NCBI GenBank assembly: GCA_964528765.1
Contig: CAZGVA010000003.1
Span: forward strand, 1-37,528
Direction of reading: 5' to 3'
Length of the DNA stretch: 37,528 bases
Source of the DNA: JABICX01 sp964528765
GTDB taxonomy: Archaea; Nanobdellota; Nanobdellia; UBA10117; JABICX01
Position 1 is the stretch's first letter, and the number at the start of each line of letters is the position of its first letter. This document shows, one piece after another, positions 15,921 to 22,688 of the stretch. The notes under the pieces were generated by a model, which saw only the letters and a list, made by a program, of their open reading frames with translations, did no database searches and was not told where the DNA came from. The translations under genes and the position numbers were made by a program.

Positions 15921-16074
15921 TTATTGGAATTGGTTCGCAGCAATGTTCTTTATTTTTATTGCATATTTGACTGCTGAAATAGCATTTTTTAGTGCATTAG
16001 TATTATTTTTTGGAATAATATATATGACACATATAACCAATTACGATGTAGATGGAATGATTGAAGAAGTATGA
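15910..16074 (+). CDS. Two-span membrane protein, 54 residues
   Basis: GGAGGAGA at 15900-15907 precedes ATG 15910. Two hydrophobic helices fill about residues 8-25 and 27-41, followed by an acidic tail (NYDVDGMIEEV). The gene starts inside the end of the winged-helix gene and overlaps the next by four bases, opening the membrane/ATPase operon. Function unknown. Confidence 0.6.
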   Translation: MKVNYWNWFAAMFFIFIAYLTAEIAFFSALVLFFGIIYMTHITNYDVDGMIEEV

Positions 16075-16787
16075 GAAAACCGAAAAACAAAATGGTTAAA
16101 TGGTCTGCAGTAGCAATGATATTATTAGTATCATTTATTGCAATAGGATATTTATCAACATTTTTTAAAACCGATGAAGTAACGCCTGTAACTACTCCAA
16201 CTGTATCACCGCCACAAGCAAGCGGTGGTATTAGTTGGATTATTGGAGTAATTGTAATTATTGTTGTACTAGCTGGATTTATATATTTCATAACACATTC
16301 AGAAGCTTCACCAAAATCAATAGATGAAAACAAGTTTATAAAGAACGGTTTTGAACACTTGCTTAAAAATGGTCGAATGTTTTATTCGACTTCGGCAAGA
16401 GAACTAACTTCAGATATAACAAAGTTCGCTGAGAATACCGTTTATACTCAATATAATTATTTAGCATATTGGGGAAAGAATTATAAGTTTCCCATACTAA
16501 TGGTTGCTTACTCAATGTTACCATTAAAAGAAGTAAATAGATTTAATCGAACAACTAGAGCCACATACACTTTAATGATATTACCAAGAAAGAACCATAT
16601 ACAAATTTTGCCAGAAAATATGTGCTTTGATGAAACAATGAAATATGTTAATGATTTATATTACGGAAGAATCGGATTACCACCAGTACCAAGTTCGGTG
16701 GAATCACCGATTCCGCACGCACTACAAAAAGAATATGCCGATGCTTATGCAAAAGCTAAAGGTGAAAAGGAAGGTGGCAGTTCATGA
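16071..16787 (+). CDS. Membrane protein with two spans and a soluble C-terminal domain
   Basis: This 238-residue protein has membrane spans at about 11-31 and 54-77, separated by a Thr/Pro-rich loop (TPVTTPTVSPPQ). A 150-residue soluble domain follows, with mixed strand and helix (FEHLLKNGRMFYS, RATYTLMILPRK). The C-terminus is charged. With a basic N-terminus and two spans, both ends should be cytoplasmic. It is in a coupled operon with a P-loop ATPase. The soluble domain could be a docking platform for it (inference). Not recognised as a known family. Confidence 0.6.
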   Translation: MRKPKNKMVKWSAVAMILLVSFIAIGYLSTFFKTDEVTPVTTPTVSPPQASGGISWIIGVIVIIVVLAGFIYFITHSEASPKSIDENKFIKNGFEHLLKNGRMFYSTSARELTSDITKFAENTVYTQYNYLAYWGKNYKFPILMVAYSMLPLKEVNRFNRTTRATYTLMILPRKNHIQILPENMCFDETMKYVNDLYYGRIGLPPVPSSVESPIPHALQKEYADAYAKAKGEKEGGSS

Positions 16788-16963
16788 TACCTATAGGATT
16801 AATATTTGCAGTGTATGCAGTTGTTTTAACTGGTGCTTTGGGTTATCTCGGAGTTTGGTTTGAAGGTGGATATTGGATTGCGATAACTATATCTTTGCTT
16901 ATAATTATAGCATCATATTTAGTTGTAACTACAAATCCATATTGGAGTATTGCGATATGTTAA
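16784..16963 (+). CDS. Two-span membrane protein, 59 residues
   Basis: MIPIGLIFAVYAVVL.. and ..WIAITISLLIIIASYLVV form two helices with a short Gly-rich turn. It overlaps both neighbours by a few bases, which supports translation. Such tiny membrane proteins are frequent in archaeal virus and secretion operons; the role is unknown. Confidence 0.55.
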   Translation: MIPIGLIFAVYAVVLTGALGYLGVWFEGGYWIAITISLLIIIASYLVVTTNPYWSIAIC

Positions 16964-17577
16964 AACTGCCAAAAATACAAAAAAAACAAGTAGCACCTTT
17001 GTGTTACTGGGATGGACGACAATGGCTAAGAACAACTTGTTCAGGCTGTCCGAGTTATCCCCGAAAAACAATTTACTTTTTAAGCGGATGGTTCATAGCA
17101 ACGATAATCTTTATGATTATCGCTTTGTCTATGCTATACGTAAATTATGCTTATCCCGATACATCACACAGCTTTTTACAAGCACTTGATAGTAGTTTAG
17201 AAGAAGCTTATATAAATGGTTTAGTAAAAACTACACCTGAGATTGAAAAAATTGCAAATATACTTGTTGCAGATTGTGATGAAGGAAATCTAACTTGTGA
17301 AGTTTCACAAACACATTATTTAATGCAAAATATAGGAACTTACGTTTCAGATGTAAGAGAAGAATATAGTCCGCCAGAACGAACTTTAAAATATTGGATT
17401 TGGGATTGTGAAGATTCCGCCATAGCTTTTTGCAGTTTAATGAAAGCAAGAAACATAACTTGTGAAGTAAAAGTTTTAAAAACTCATGCTTACGCACAAG
17501 TAAATATTTATAATCAATCCGTTCCAGTTGACGTTACGGGAAGTTTAGAAATTGGGAGGTTTTTGGAGAAAAAATGA
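16957..17577 (+). CDS. Membrane-anchored transglutaminase-like protein
   Basis: This protein of 206 residues has an N-terminal cytoplasmic segment with a CSGC pair (Cys28, Cys31), one membrane span (about 40-62), then an extracytoplasmic domain. WDCEDSAIAF (Cys151), KTHAYAQV (His177) and VPVDVTG (Asp192) appear in the Cys-His-Asp order of transglutaminase-like/papain-fold proteins. These enzymes cleave or crosslink peptides, so this one may process surface or coat proteins, or help breach the envelope. I use ATG 16957, four bases before the previous stop. The substrate is unknown. Confidence 0.65.
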   Translation: MLKLPKIQKKQVAPLCYWDGRQWLRTTCSGCPSYPRKTIYFLSGWFIATIIFMIIALSMLYVNYAYPDTSHSFLQALDSSLEEAYINGLVKTTPEIEKIANILVADCDEGNLTCEVSQTHYLMQNIGTYVSDVREEYSPPERTLKYWIWDCEDSAIAFCSLMKARNITCEVKVLKTHAYAQVNIYNQSVPVDVTGSLEIGRFLEKK

Positions 17578-18248
17578 AAATATATATAATATTTCTTCTT
17601 TTGCTAATTCCTGCTTTTGTTCAAGCAGTTAATTTAGCACCTGGAGAATGTAAAAATATAACGGATTCAGATAATACAACTGTTGAGTTTTGTGCTTTAG
17701 ATGTTAATGGAACAAATTCAACACTACAAAATATATCTTCAACAAAAACGTTGAAGTTAATTATAACTGATGAAAAATGCCAATTAAATGAAGGTGATAC
17801 TGTACTTCAAGAAATTGATAAGTACATAGATTCTGGAACAAAAGAATTTAATCTAACGTTTAATTGTGAAAGCTATGTTTGTAATCAAGAAAATAATGTA
17901 ACAAATCAAACTTGGTGTACTGACCATGAAATGTGGGCATTAGTAAATAACCAAATGGATGTAAACGTTGATTTGATGGAACAAGTATTGCAAGAAGGAA
18001 ACAAGTTTGAACAAAACAGATTGCTATATAGTAACTGTAATATAAAACTTGAAGATTGTCAGAATGATACAACGAAATTGATAGTAGAAAATTCATTAGC
18101 AGAAAAGAAGTTAAAAGATGCAGATGCTTCGCAAACAATTTTACTTGGTATGATGGCTTTCTTAGTAATCGTATTTATAATTGGTTCAATGAAATGGGCA
18201 AAAGCCAAAGGATATAACAATTATGCACATCTGGGAGGTAATAAATAA
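17574..18248 (+). CDS. Secreted type I membrane protein
   Basis: The protein is 224 residues long. Residues 1-18 are a Sec signal peptide (FLLLLIPAFVQA). The outside part is rich in Asn, Thr and Cys (about eight Cys) and ends in a helical region. A C-terminal span (about 189-207) leaves a short basic tail inside. GGAG at 17565-17568 is the ribosome site. It overlaps both neighbours by one to four bases. Likely a structural envelope component of the ATPase operon; no family recognised. Confidence 0.6.
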   Translation: MKIYIIFLLLLIPAFVQAVNLAPGECKNITDSDNTTVEFCALDVNGTNSTLQNISSTKTLKLIITDEKCQLNEGDTVLQEIDKYIDSGTKEFNLTFNCESYVCNQENNVTNQTWCTDHEMWALVNNQMDVNVDLMEQVLQEGNKFEQNRLLYSNCNIKLEDCQNDTTKLIVENSLAEKKLKDADASQTILLGMMAFLVIVFIIGSMKWAKAKGYNNYAHLGGNK

Positions 18249-18799
18249 TGTTAGGCAGTATAGGAATGCTTTTCTTATGGTTCTTCATACTAATTATATC
18301 GCTTGGGTTAATAGCTTTTTATTTAAAATTACAAAGCAATGATATAAAACAACCAAGTATTTCGAGAGTTATATATATGGATTTCACAAGAATACATCTT
18401 GGAATATTCCGATCGGATGTTGCATGGATGTCAATGATTACAAAGCAATGGCAGTTTAGCGGAAACAATGCACACGAATTCGCAATAAAGATAAAAGATG
18501 GTATGGGTCCAGGAAAATATCATATGGAATATATAAGATTTGATAACTCAAGTGTTATGCCCTTTAACGGTGGTACACTAGTTCTTAATGGATTGGCTCA
18601 ACTTAATTCAAATATGGGTGCAAGGCAAAAGAAGATTGAATCTGAAAACATAAGATTACACAATGAACTTGCTAGATCTAAAGTTGAATCTGCAAAAGTA
18701 AATATGGATCAACAACAGATTTGGGATAACGCAATGAAGGCTGCTGCTGGATTTGAAGCTGAAAAAGTAAGACAGATTTATGCAGGTAAAAATGGATAA
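18248..18799 (+). CDS. Signal-anchor protein with cytoplasmic-type domain
   Basis: Residues 5-27 form one membrane helix (MLFLWFFILIISLGLIAFYL), followed by a strand-rich domain of about 100 residues and a C-terminal helical stretch (ESENIRLHNELARSKVES) with coiled-coil character. GGGAGGT about 9 bases upstream is a strong ribosome site. It shares a base with the preceding stop. Orientation suggests either a periplasm-like domain or an inner scaffold. Not recognised. Confidence 0.55.
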   Translation: MLGSIGMLFLWFFILIISLGLIAFYLKLQSNDIKQPSISRVIYMDFTRIHLGIFRSDVAWMSMITKQWQFSGNNAHEFAIKIKDGMGPGKYHMEYIRFDNSSVMPFNGGTLVLNGLAQLNSNMGARQKKIESENIRLHNELARSKVESAKVNMDQQQIWDNAMKAAAGFEAEKVRQIYAGKNG

Positions 18800-19175
18800 T
18801 AAAAAACAATTTAGAAAGATACCTGATAAGGAACAGAACTTTTTGCAACTAGTGAAGGATATAAGATACATGGTTGCAAATAATTCTATTTCTTATAGAG
18901 ATATGTTACAACCTGATATGGGATTACAAGTTCTTGGAATTAAAGATGTAGTTGAAAAGCTAGAGAAATATAAATCTGAAGAAAATTGGTACTTGATGCA
19001 GGATTTATGTTATCCAGCTTTAATTCAAACACTTGCTTTGTTAAATCAAGTTACTGAAAAGAATGATATGATTGTTTATTTAATGAACGATTTAATTGAT
19101 GATGTTAGTCGTAGACTCCCGAATAAAAAGGAAAAAGAGAAATCAGATAACACTGGGAACGATAAGGAATACTAA
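18792..19175 (+). CDS. Helical cytoplasmic protein of the ATPase operon
   Basis: This 127-residue protein is predicted all-helical and soluble, with a charged C-terminal tail (PNKKEKEKSDN). ATG 18792 is preferred over an upstream ATG at 18780 because AGGT then lies just before it. It may be an adaptor for the ATPase encoded next. No known family recognised. Confidence 0.5.
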   Translation: MDNKKQFRKIPDKEQNFLQLVKDIRYMVANNSISYRDMLQPDMGLQVLGIKDVVEKLEKYKSEENWYLMQDLCYPALIQTLALLNQVTEKNDMIVYLMNDLIDDVSRRLPNKKEKEKSDNTGNDKEY

Positions 19176-19188
19176 TAAAATTGCTTAT

Positions 19189-20319
19189 ATGCCTTTTGAT
19201 GTAAATTCCACCCGAATGATTATCCTTGCACCGACAGGTAGGGGTAAAACAAATATAGCAAAAAGGATCTCTGGGCAGATTATAAAATTTTATAGTAAGG
19301 ACTACAATCGTAAAACTGTAATATTTGATTTGAAAGGTGCAGATTGGCAGGCAATTGACAAACCAAATACTAAAGCAAAAAATCTACTTCCTGGCGAATA
19401 TCCTTTTGGAATAAAAAATTGTAAAATTTACATTCCACGATTTATGCGGAAATTAGAAAAGAAAGCAATACATTTTTCATTTGGACCACTAGAGTTTAAC
19501 TTTAAAGACTGGTGTCAGTTCGCAGAATTGGCGGGCGCTCCCGCTTGGGTATTGAAAAGATTAAAACAAGTAAAACCTGAAGTATTCAAATCTTCTGAAA
19601 CCTTAATAAATGAAATTAATAATATTCCAACAAATGATGCACAAAAAAATTTTAGTGAATACTCATTTTTTATTGATGGTAGAACAAAAAATAAATTAAT
19701 CAGGCAACTTGAAACACTATTTGAAGATAATGTATTAAAAGAAGATAATGACTTTGATGTTGTTTCAGATTTGAAACGAGGTATAATACCTGTTTTCTTA
19801 TTTTCTAAGGATATGAGTCCAAATTATTCAAGATTTTATATTGGAAAAATTCTTGAAAAGATTTATACATATCGTGAAGAAGAATTTAGAAAATTAAAAG
19901 ATAGATCCATTACAAAAGAAGAACTCGGTAAGATTAATATCATCATTGAAGAATTGATTGTAATATTCTCAAAACAGATGAAAACAGAGGATAATCCTTG
20001 TGCGTGGAACATAGCTGGTTGTTTAAGACAAGGTAGAACTTTTGGAATAAGTTTTGAAGGCATAACACAATCAATTTCTGAGATGCATAATGCTATCAAA
20101 GAGAGTTGGAATTACATGATAGTTGGACCACATGTAAGTTCTGATGACATTGCTATGCTAAAAAGTATGAAGATACCTGAATATATGATAGTTGAGATCG
20201 AAAGACTACGGTTTAAACCAAAAGAAAACATAAGAGAATTTATGCTTATTTATGAGGATAGAATGCGTTATACTGTTTTTAACTCTGCTCAATGCCAAAT
20301 AGGTGAAGCTTCAGAATGA
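19189..20319 (+). CDS. HerA/FtsK/VirB4-like DNA translocation or packaging ATPase
   Basis: This 376-residue P-loop NTPase has Walker A APTGRGKTN (residues 14-22, Lys20), with Ala in place of the first Gly. A hydrophobic Walker B run ends in Glu-Glu (NIIIEELIVIF). A later segment (GRTFGISFEGITQSISEM) resembles the arginine/sensor region of HerA/FtsK-type pumps. The frame is open back to a TTG at 19096, but that would overlap the previous gene by 80 bases; ATG 19189 is my choice. Within an operon of membrane proteins it is the probable motor for DNA transfer or virion packaging. Confidence 0.7.
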   Translation: MPFDVNSTRMIILAPTGRGKTNIAKRISGQIIKFYSKDYNRKTVIFDLKGADWQAIDKPNTKAKNLLPGEYPFGIKNCKIYIPRFMRKLEKKAIHFSFGPLEFNFKDWCQFAELAGAPAWVLKRLKQVKPEVFKSSETLINEINNIPTNDAQKNFSEYSFFIDGRTKNKLIRQLETLFEDNVLKEDNDFDVVSDLKRGIIPVFLFSKDMSPNYSRFYIGKILEKIYTYREEEFRKLKDRSITKEELGKINIIIEELIVIFSKQMKTEDNPCAWNIAGCLRQGRTFGISFEGITQSISEMHNAIKESWNYMIVGPHVSSDDIAMLKSMKIPEYMIVEIERLRFKPKENIREFMLIYEDRMRYTVFNSAQCQIGEASE

Positions 20320-20477
20320 AAGCAAGAAGATGTAGAGTATGTCATAAACAATTTTATCCAAAAGAAAAAAGAAGGTATTATATATGTCCACATTGTAATC
20401 TTATTGGTGCTAAAAACAAGAAGTATGTTTATTATGATGAAGCTAAAGAATTTAAACGGAGATTAAATTTAAAATGA
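20316..20477 (+). CDS. Zinc-ribbon protein, 53 residues
   Basis: CRVCHK and CPHCN pairs about 21 residues apart indicate a zinc ribbon. The protein is strongly basic (KARRCR at the start, KEFKRRLNLK at the end). It is coupled by ATGA overlaps to the ATPase upstream and to the basic protein downstream, so it likely belongs to the DNA-handling part of the operon. Too short for standard ORF lists. Confidence 0.6.
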   Translation: MKARRCRVCHKQFYPKEKRRYYICPHCNLIGAKNKKYVYYDEAKEFKRRLNLK

Positions 20478-21112
20478 CTTACCTAGTTTCTAGAAAAATG
20501 GAAATGAGTGAAGAACATAGAGCCAAGTTAAAAAAAAAGAATTCAAACCTTCGATTTGCAAAAACTAGATTAACCTATGTAACATATTTCAGAAAATTAT
20601 ATGCAGGTATGGATACAATTCTAAAGAAAAAATATAATTTTACAGATGATACATACGTTTCTGTTTTATATATGAATACAATAGATACACCTAGATGGAA
20701 AAACTATCGAACTTCGTTTAAACCATATTACAAAGGTGATTTAGCAGGTTTAAGAAAAAAAATAAGAAAATTTTATAGAAAGAAAGTTTGGCCACAAAAT
20801 GCAGAGAGATTAAAAAAAATCAGACAAGGTAAATCGATTAATTACGTTAGTGATACTGTTATTCTCAAGCTAAAACGAGATGTTTTAACTAATGCACACA
20901 TTTATTTCTATAAAAAGTTCGATAAAAACGTACATCGAAGTGCCTTAACTAAAATTGAAGTGGATAAAGTTATGGAAAACATATATCCAAAGGTTATAGA
21001 TAGATATACCTACTTTTCAAATATAGATCTAAAAAGAAAACCTACTGATAAAGAGTACAAATTTTTTCTGAAAAATATTGCATATAATAAACGAAGTAAG
21101 GTTTCGGGGTAA
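20474..21112 (+). CDS. Basic 212-residue protein, unknown
   Basis: This protein is very rich in Lys, Arg and Tyr with few acidic residues in the first two thirds. Long helical segments are seen (RAKLKKKNSNLRFAKTRL, LAGLRKKIRKFYRKK). There is no membrane span and no catalytic motif. It is the last gene of the coupled ATPase operon. A role in DNA binding or condensation during transfer or packaging is an inference from charge and position only. Confidence 0.55.
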   Translation: MTYLVSRKMEMSEEHRAKLKKKNSNLRFAKTRLTYVTYFRKLYAGMDTILKKKYNFTDDTYVSVLYMNTIDTPRWKNYRTSFKPYYKGDLAGLRKKIRKFYRKKVWPQNAERLKKIRQGKSINYVSDTVILKLKRDVLTNAHIYFYKKFDKNVHRSALTKIEVDKVMENIYPKVIDRYTYFSNIDLKRKPTDKEYKFFLKNIAYNKRSKVSG

Positions 21113-21257
21113 CGCATTAATTATATAATTATAGATATATAAGGAGATTAAATTAGCTTATACTAATGTAATGGGTTTACTACAATAGTAATGGATATAT
21201 TATATTTATTCAAACCAAATAGAAAATTTTATATATTAGCTTTTGTAATAGATATTC
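21113..21257. other. Intergenic region with first promoter copy
   Basis: No gene is seen. It is very AT-rich and holds AAGGAGATTAAA (21139-21150) without a following frame of any length, then the first copy of the 45-bp duplicated promoter. Confidence 0.4.
21212..21256 (+). repeat. Duplicated 45-bp promoter, copy 1
   Basis: The block begins AAACCAAATAGAAAA and ends TAATAGATATT. It is identical to 21468-21512. It contains TTTTATATATTAG, placed about 25-30 bases before an ATGG start, so it is a complete leaderless promoter. Confidence 0.75.
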
Positions 21258-21425
21258 ATGGCAAGAAAAACATGGTGGATAAATACTCGTGAGGGATTTG
21301 AAAAATCAAGTTTATCTAAACTTAGAAAATCACCAAAAGGAACAGTTTATGGATATTCTTCAGGTACAAGGCGTGGTGTTAATTCAAAATCTAAAGGATC
21401 TGGAAAATTAGATACAACATATTAA
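21258..21425 (+). CDS. Small basic protein, 55 residues
   Basis: MARKTWWINTREGFEKSS.. is basic, Ser/Gly-rich and probably flexible. It starts directly after promoter copy 1 without a Shine-Dalgarno site (leaderless). The last residues KLDTTY nearly match the end of the 62-residue protein at 22420-22608 (KLDTTNY). No family recognised. Confidence 0.55.
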   Translation: MARKTWWINTREGFEKSSLSKLRKSPKGTVYGYSSGTRRGVNSKSKGSGKLDTTY

Positions 21426-21467
21426 TTATCAAATAAAGGTAAAATAAAAAAGATTTAATTCTGCTCT

Positions 21468-21512
21468 AAACCAAATAGAAAATTTTATATATTAGCTTTT
21501 GTAATAGATATT
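21468..21512 (+). repeat. Duplicated 45-bp promoter, copy 2
   Basis: Exact second copy of the sequence at 21212-21256, 256 bases downstream. After one differing base both continue with ATGG. Here it drives the frame at 21514. Confidence 0.75.
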
Positions 21513-21513
21513 T

Positions 21514-21654
21514 ATGGTAAATAAACTTAAATTACAATTAAGAACAAATCGAACGGGAAAATAGATTACTCAAAATACACGTAATTATTCAGATACACGT
21601 TTAAAAAGCGAAGTAAAAGATAATCCAACAAAATTAAGGGTAGTAAAAAAGTAA
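21514..21654 (+). pseudogene. Small ORF interrupted by an in-frame TAG
   Basis: From the ATG after promoter copy 2, 16 codons (MVNKLKLQLRTNRTGK) lead to TAG at 21562-21564. The frame then continues for 29 codons (ITQNTRNYSDTRLKSEV..) to TAA. The composition of the second part looks coding. It may be a broken gene, a sequencing error, or amber read-through. Several other genes here end normally in TAG, so general reassignment is unlikely. Confidence 0.4.
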
Positions 21655-21665
21655 TTATTATTAAA

Positions 21666-21705
21666 ACCGAAAACGGTATCTTTAAATATAACTAGGGTTA
21701 CCCCT
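21666..21705 (+). promoter_or_regulatory. MC1 promoter with two short palindromes
   Basis: ACCG-AAAA-CGGT (21666-21677) is followed by TATA-like TTTAAATATAAC (21681-21692) and then AGGG-TTAC-CCCT (21694-21705), about 10 bases before ATG 21716. The second palindrome would sit over the transcription start and could regulate MC1 dosage. Confidence 0.5.
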
Positions 21706-21715
21706 ATTAACTAAA

Positions 21716-21991
21716 ATGGAAACAACAAAGAAAAGATATTTTGTCTTACAGGAAAACGGAAATGATTCAAATCATGTTTTTACTGGTAAAAGACCAAGAA
21801 ATGCTGCGTTAAAGGCAGCGAATAAAGGTTTTGAACGTATTAGATTACGTGAACGTGGAACAAAGAAGCATCACATTTTCAATGGAAGTAGAGTGCAAGT
21901 TCCTGTACCTGAAAATGCACCTGAATGGATGAAGGGAAAAGAGTTCATGCACATACCAAACGTTGAAAAACAAGGTATTGAGAAGATTTAG
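21716..21991 (+). CDS. Archaeal chromatin protein MC1
   Basis: This 91-residue protein matches the MC1 family along its length: YFVLQENGND, FTGKRPRNAALKAANKGF, IRLRERGTKKHHIF and PEWMKGK. MC1 binds as a monomer and sharply bends and compacts double-stranded DNA in Methanosarcina and haloarchaeal relatives. The insert often found in MC1 loops is short here. It has its own promoter and terminator. On a mobile element it could package the element's genome or reshape host chromatin (inference). Confidence 0.88.
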   Translation: METTKKRYFVLQENGNDSNHVFTGKRPRNAALKAANKGFERIRLRERGTKKHHIFNGSRVQVPVPENAPEWMKGKEFMHIPNVEKQGIEKI

Positions 21992-22007
21992 TTCTTCTCT
22001 TTTTTTT
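21980..22007 (+). terminator. Terminator after MC1
   Basis: GAGAAGA-TTTAGT-TCTTCTC is a perfect 7-bp hairpin followed by eight T. The MC1 stop codon lies in the loop. Confidence 0.75.
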
Positions 22008-22010
22008 AAA

Positions 22011-22088
22011 ATGGATGAAGATTATTGGGAACGCAGAAGAAGATTGTTGAATAAGGATAAAAAAACAGAAAGCGAAAAACCTTTATAA
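22011..22088 (+). CDS. Very short charged ORF
   Basis: A 25-residue frame (MDEDYWERRRRLLNKD..) lies directly after the MC1 terminator, with no promoter or ribosome site. Listed only because its composition is protein-like; its last codons include the TATA box of the next gene. Confidence 0.2.
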   Translation: MDEDYWERRRRLLNKDKKTESEKPL

Positions 22089-22107
22089 AAGCATTGCATA
22101 TCTAAGT

Positions 22108-22194
22108 ATGCAAAAAGAAAAAATAGATATGCGATTGTCCACAATATTCTTATTGTTGGTTTTTATAATATTTCTATATATTAATGTTGTTTAG
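22108..22194 (+). CDS. Tiny single-span membrane protein
   Basis: MQKEKIDMR precedes one hydrophobic helix (STIFLLLVFIIFLYINVV) in a 28-residue frame. CTTTATAAAA (22081-22090) lies about 25 bases upstream, ideal for a leaderless transcript. Function unknown. Confidence 0.45.
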   Translation: MQKEKIDMRLSTIFLLLVFIIFLYINVV

Positions 22195-22221
22195 ATAATT
22201 ATTAATCGAAACCTTTAAATA

Positions 22222-22237
22222 AAAGTTAGATACTACA
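22222..22237 (+). repeat. 16-bp direct repeat, copy 1
   Basis: AAAGTTAGATACTACA occurs here, between a TATA box and the start of the 22244 gene, and again at 22584-22599 near the integrase. The copies are 362 bases apart and enclose two small genes. Confidence 0.5.
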
Positions 22238-22243
22238 CTTATT

Positions 22244-22393
22244 ATGGCATTAGCAAAAATAAATGGTAAATGGAAGCGTGTAAAAACAATAGAAAAAGAT
22301 CCTTATAGCAGTTATGTAACAATTGGCATTGGAAAAACAAAAAAAACAATTCCACGAACACATTATAAACACAAAAAATCCGATAGAAAATAA
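22244..22393 (+). CDS. Small basic protein, 49 residues
   Basis: MALAKINGKWKRVKTIEK.. is Lys-rich with a strand-like centre (SSYVTIGIGKTKKTI), and may bind nucleic acid. CTTTAAATAAAAG (22213-22225) is the TATA box. No Shine-Dalgarno, no recognised family. Confidence 0.5.
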   Translation: MALAKINGKWKRVKTIEKDPYSSYVTIGIGKTKKTIPRTHYKHKKSDRK

Positions 22394-22419
22394 GTCTTAA
22401 ATTTGGAAACTGAATTAAA

Positions 22420-22608
22420 ATGAATTATGTAGTGATCCGAAACGTGAAGGGAATTCCATATAAATATGAACAGAAATCATGGCGTGAAGGAAAGAAAGTA
22501 CGCACAAAAACTATAAAATATCTCGGACCTGTTAATCCAAAGAATACTAATCAAAGTTTTAAACAACCAGATACTCCTACGAGAAAGTTAGATACTACAA
22601 ATTATTAG
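22420..22608 (+). CDS. Small protein of the Y-x-YEQ-SWREG type, 62 residues
   Basis: The sequence NVKGIPYKYEQKSWREGKKVRTKTIKYLG resembles a short conserved segment found at the N-terminus of some archaeal transposases and in stand-alone small proteins near integrases. Here the rest of a transposase is absent. The tail ends KLDTTNY. The 3' end contains the second 16-bp repeat. Its role is unknown; DNA binding is a guess. Confidence 0.55.
   Translation: MNYVVIRNVKGIPYKYEQKSWREGKKVRTKTIKYLGPVNPKNTNQSFKQPDTPTRKLDTTNY
22584..22599 (+). repeat. 16-bp direct repeat, copy 2
   Basis: Exact repeat of 22222-22237, located in the last codons of the 62-residue gene and 90 bases before the integrase start. 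It might be a duplicated recombination site or a promoter-proximal remnant. Confidence 0.5.
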
Positions 22609-22688
22609 TTTCCTATTCCCATATAATAAGGTAACTTTTAGGTACTAACGAAAGATATATATAGTATTGTTGGTAACATATTATCGTT

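Noticed and set aside
21514..21654. General reassignment of TAG as a sense codon
   Set aside because: Genes at 4353, 21716, 22108, 22420 and 32986 end plausibly at TAG with properly placed downstream signals.
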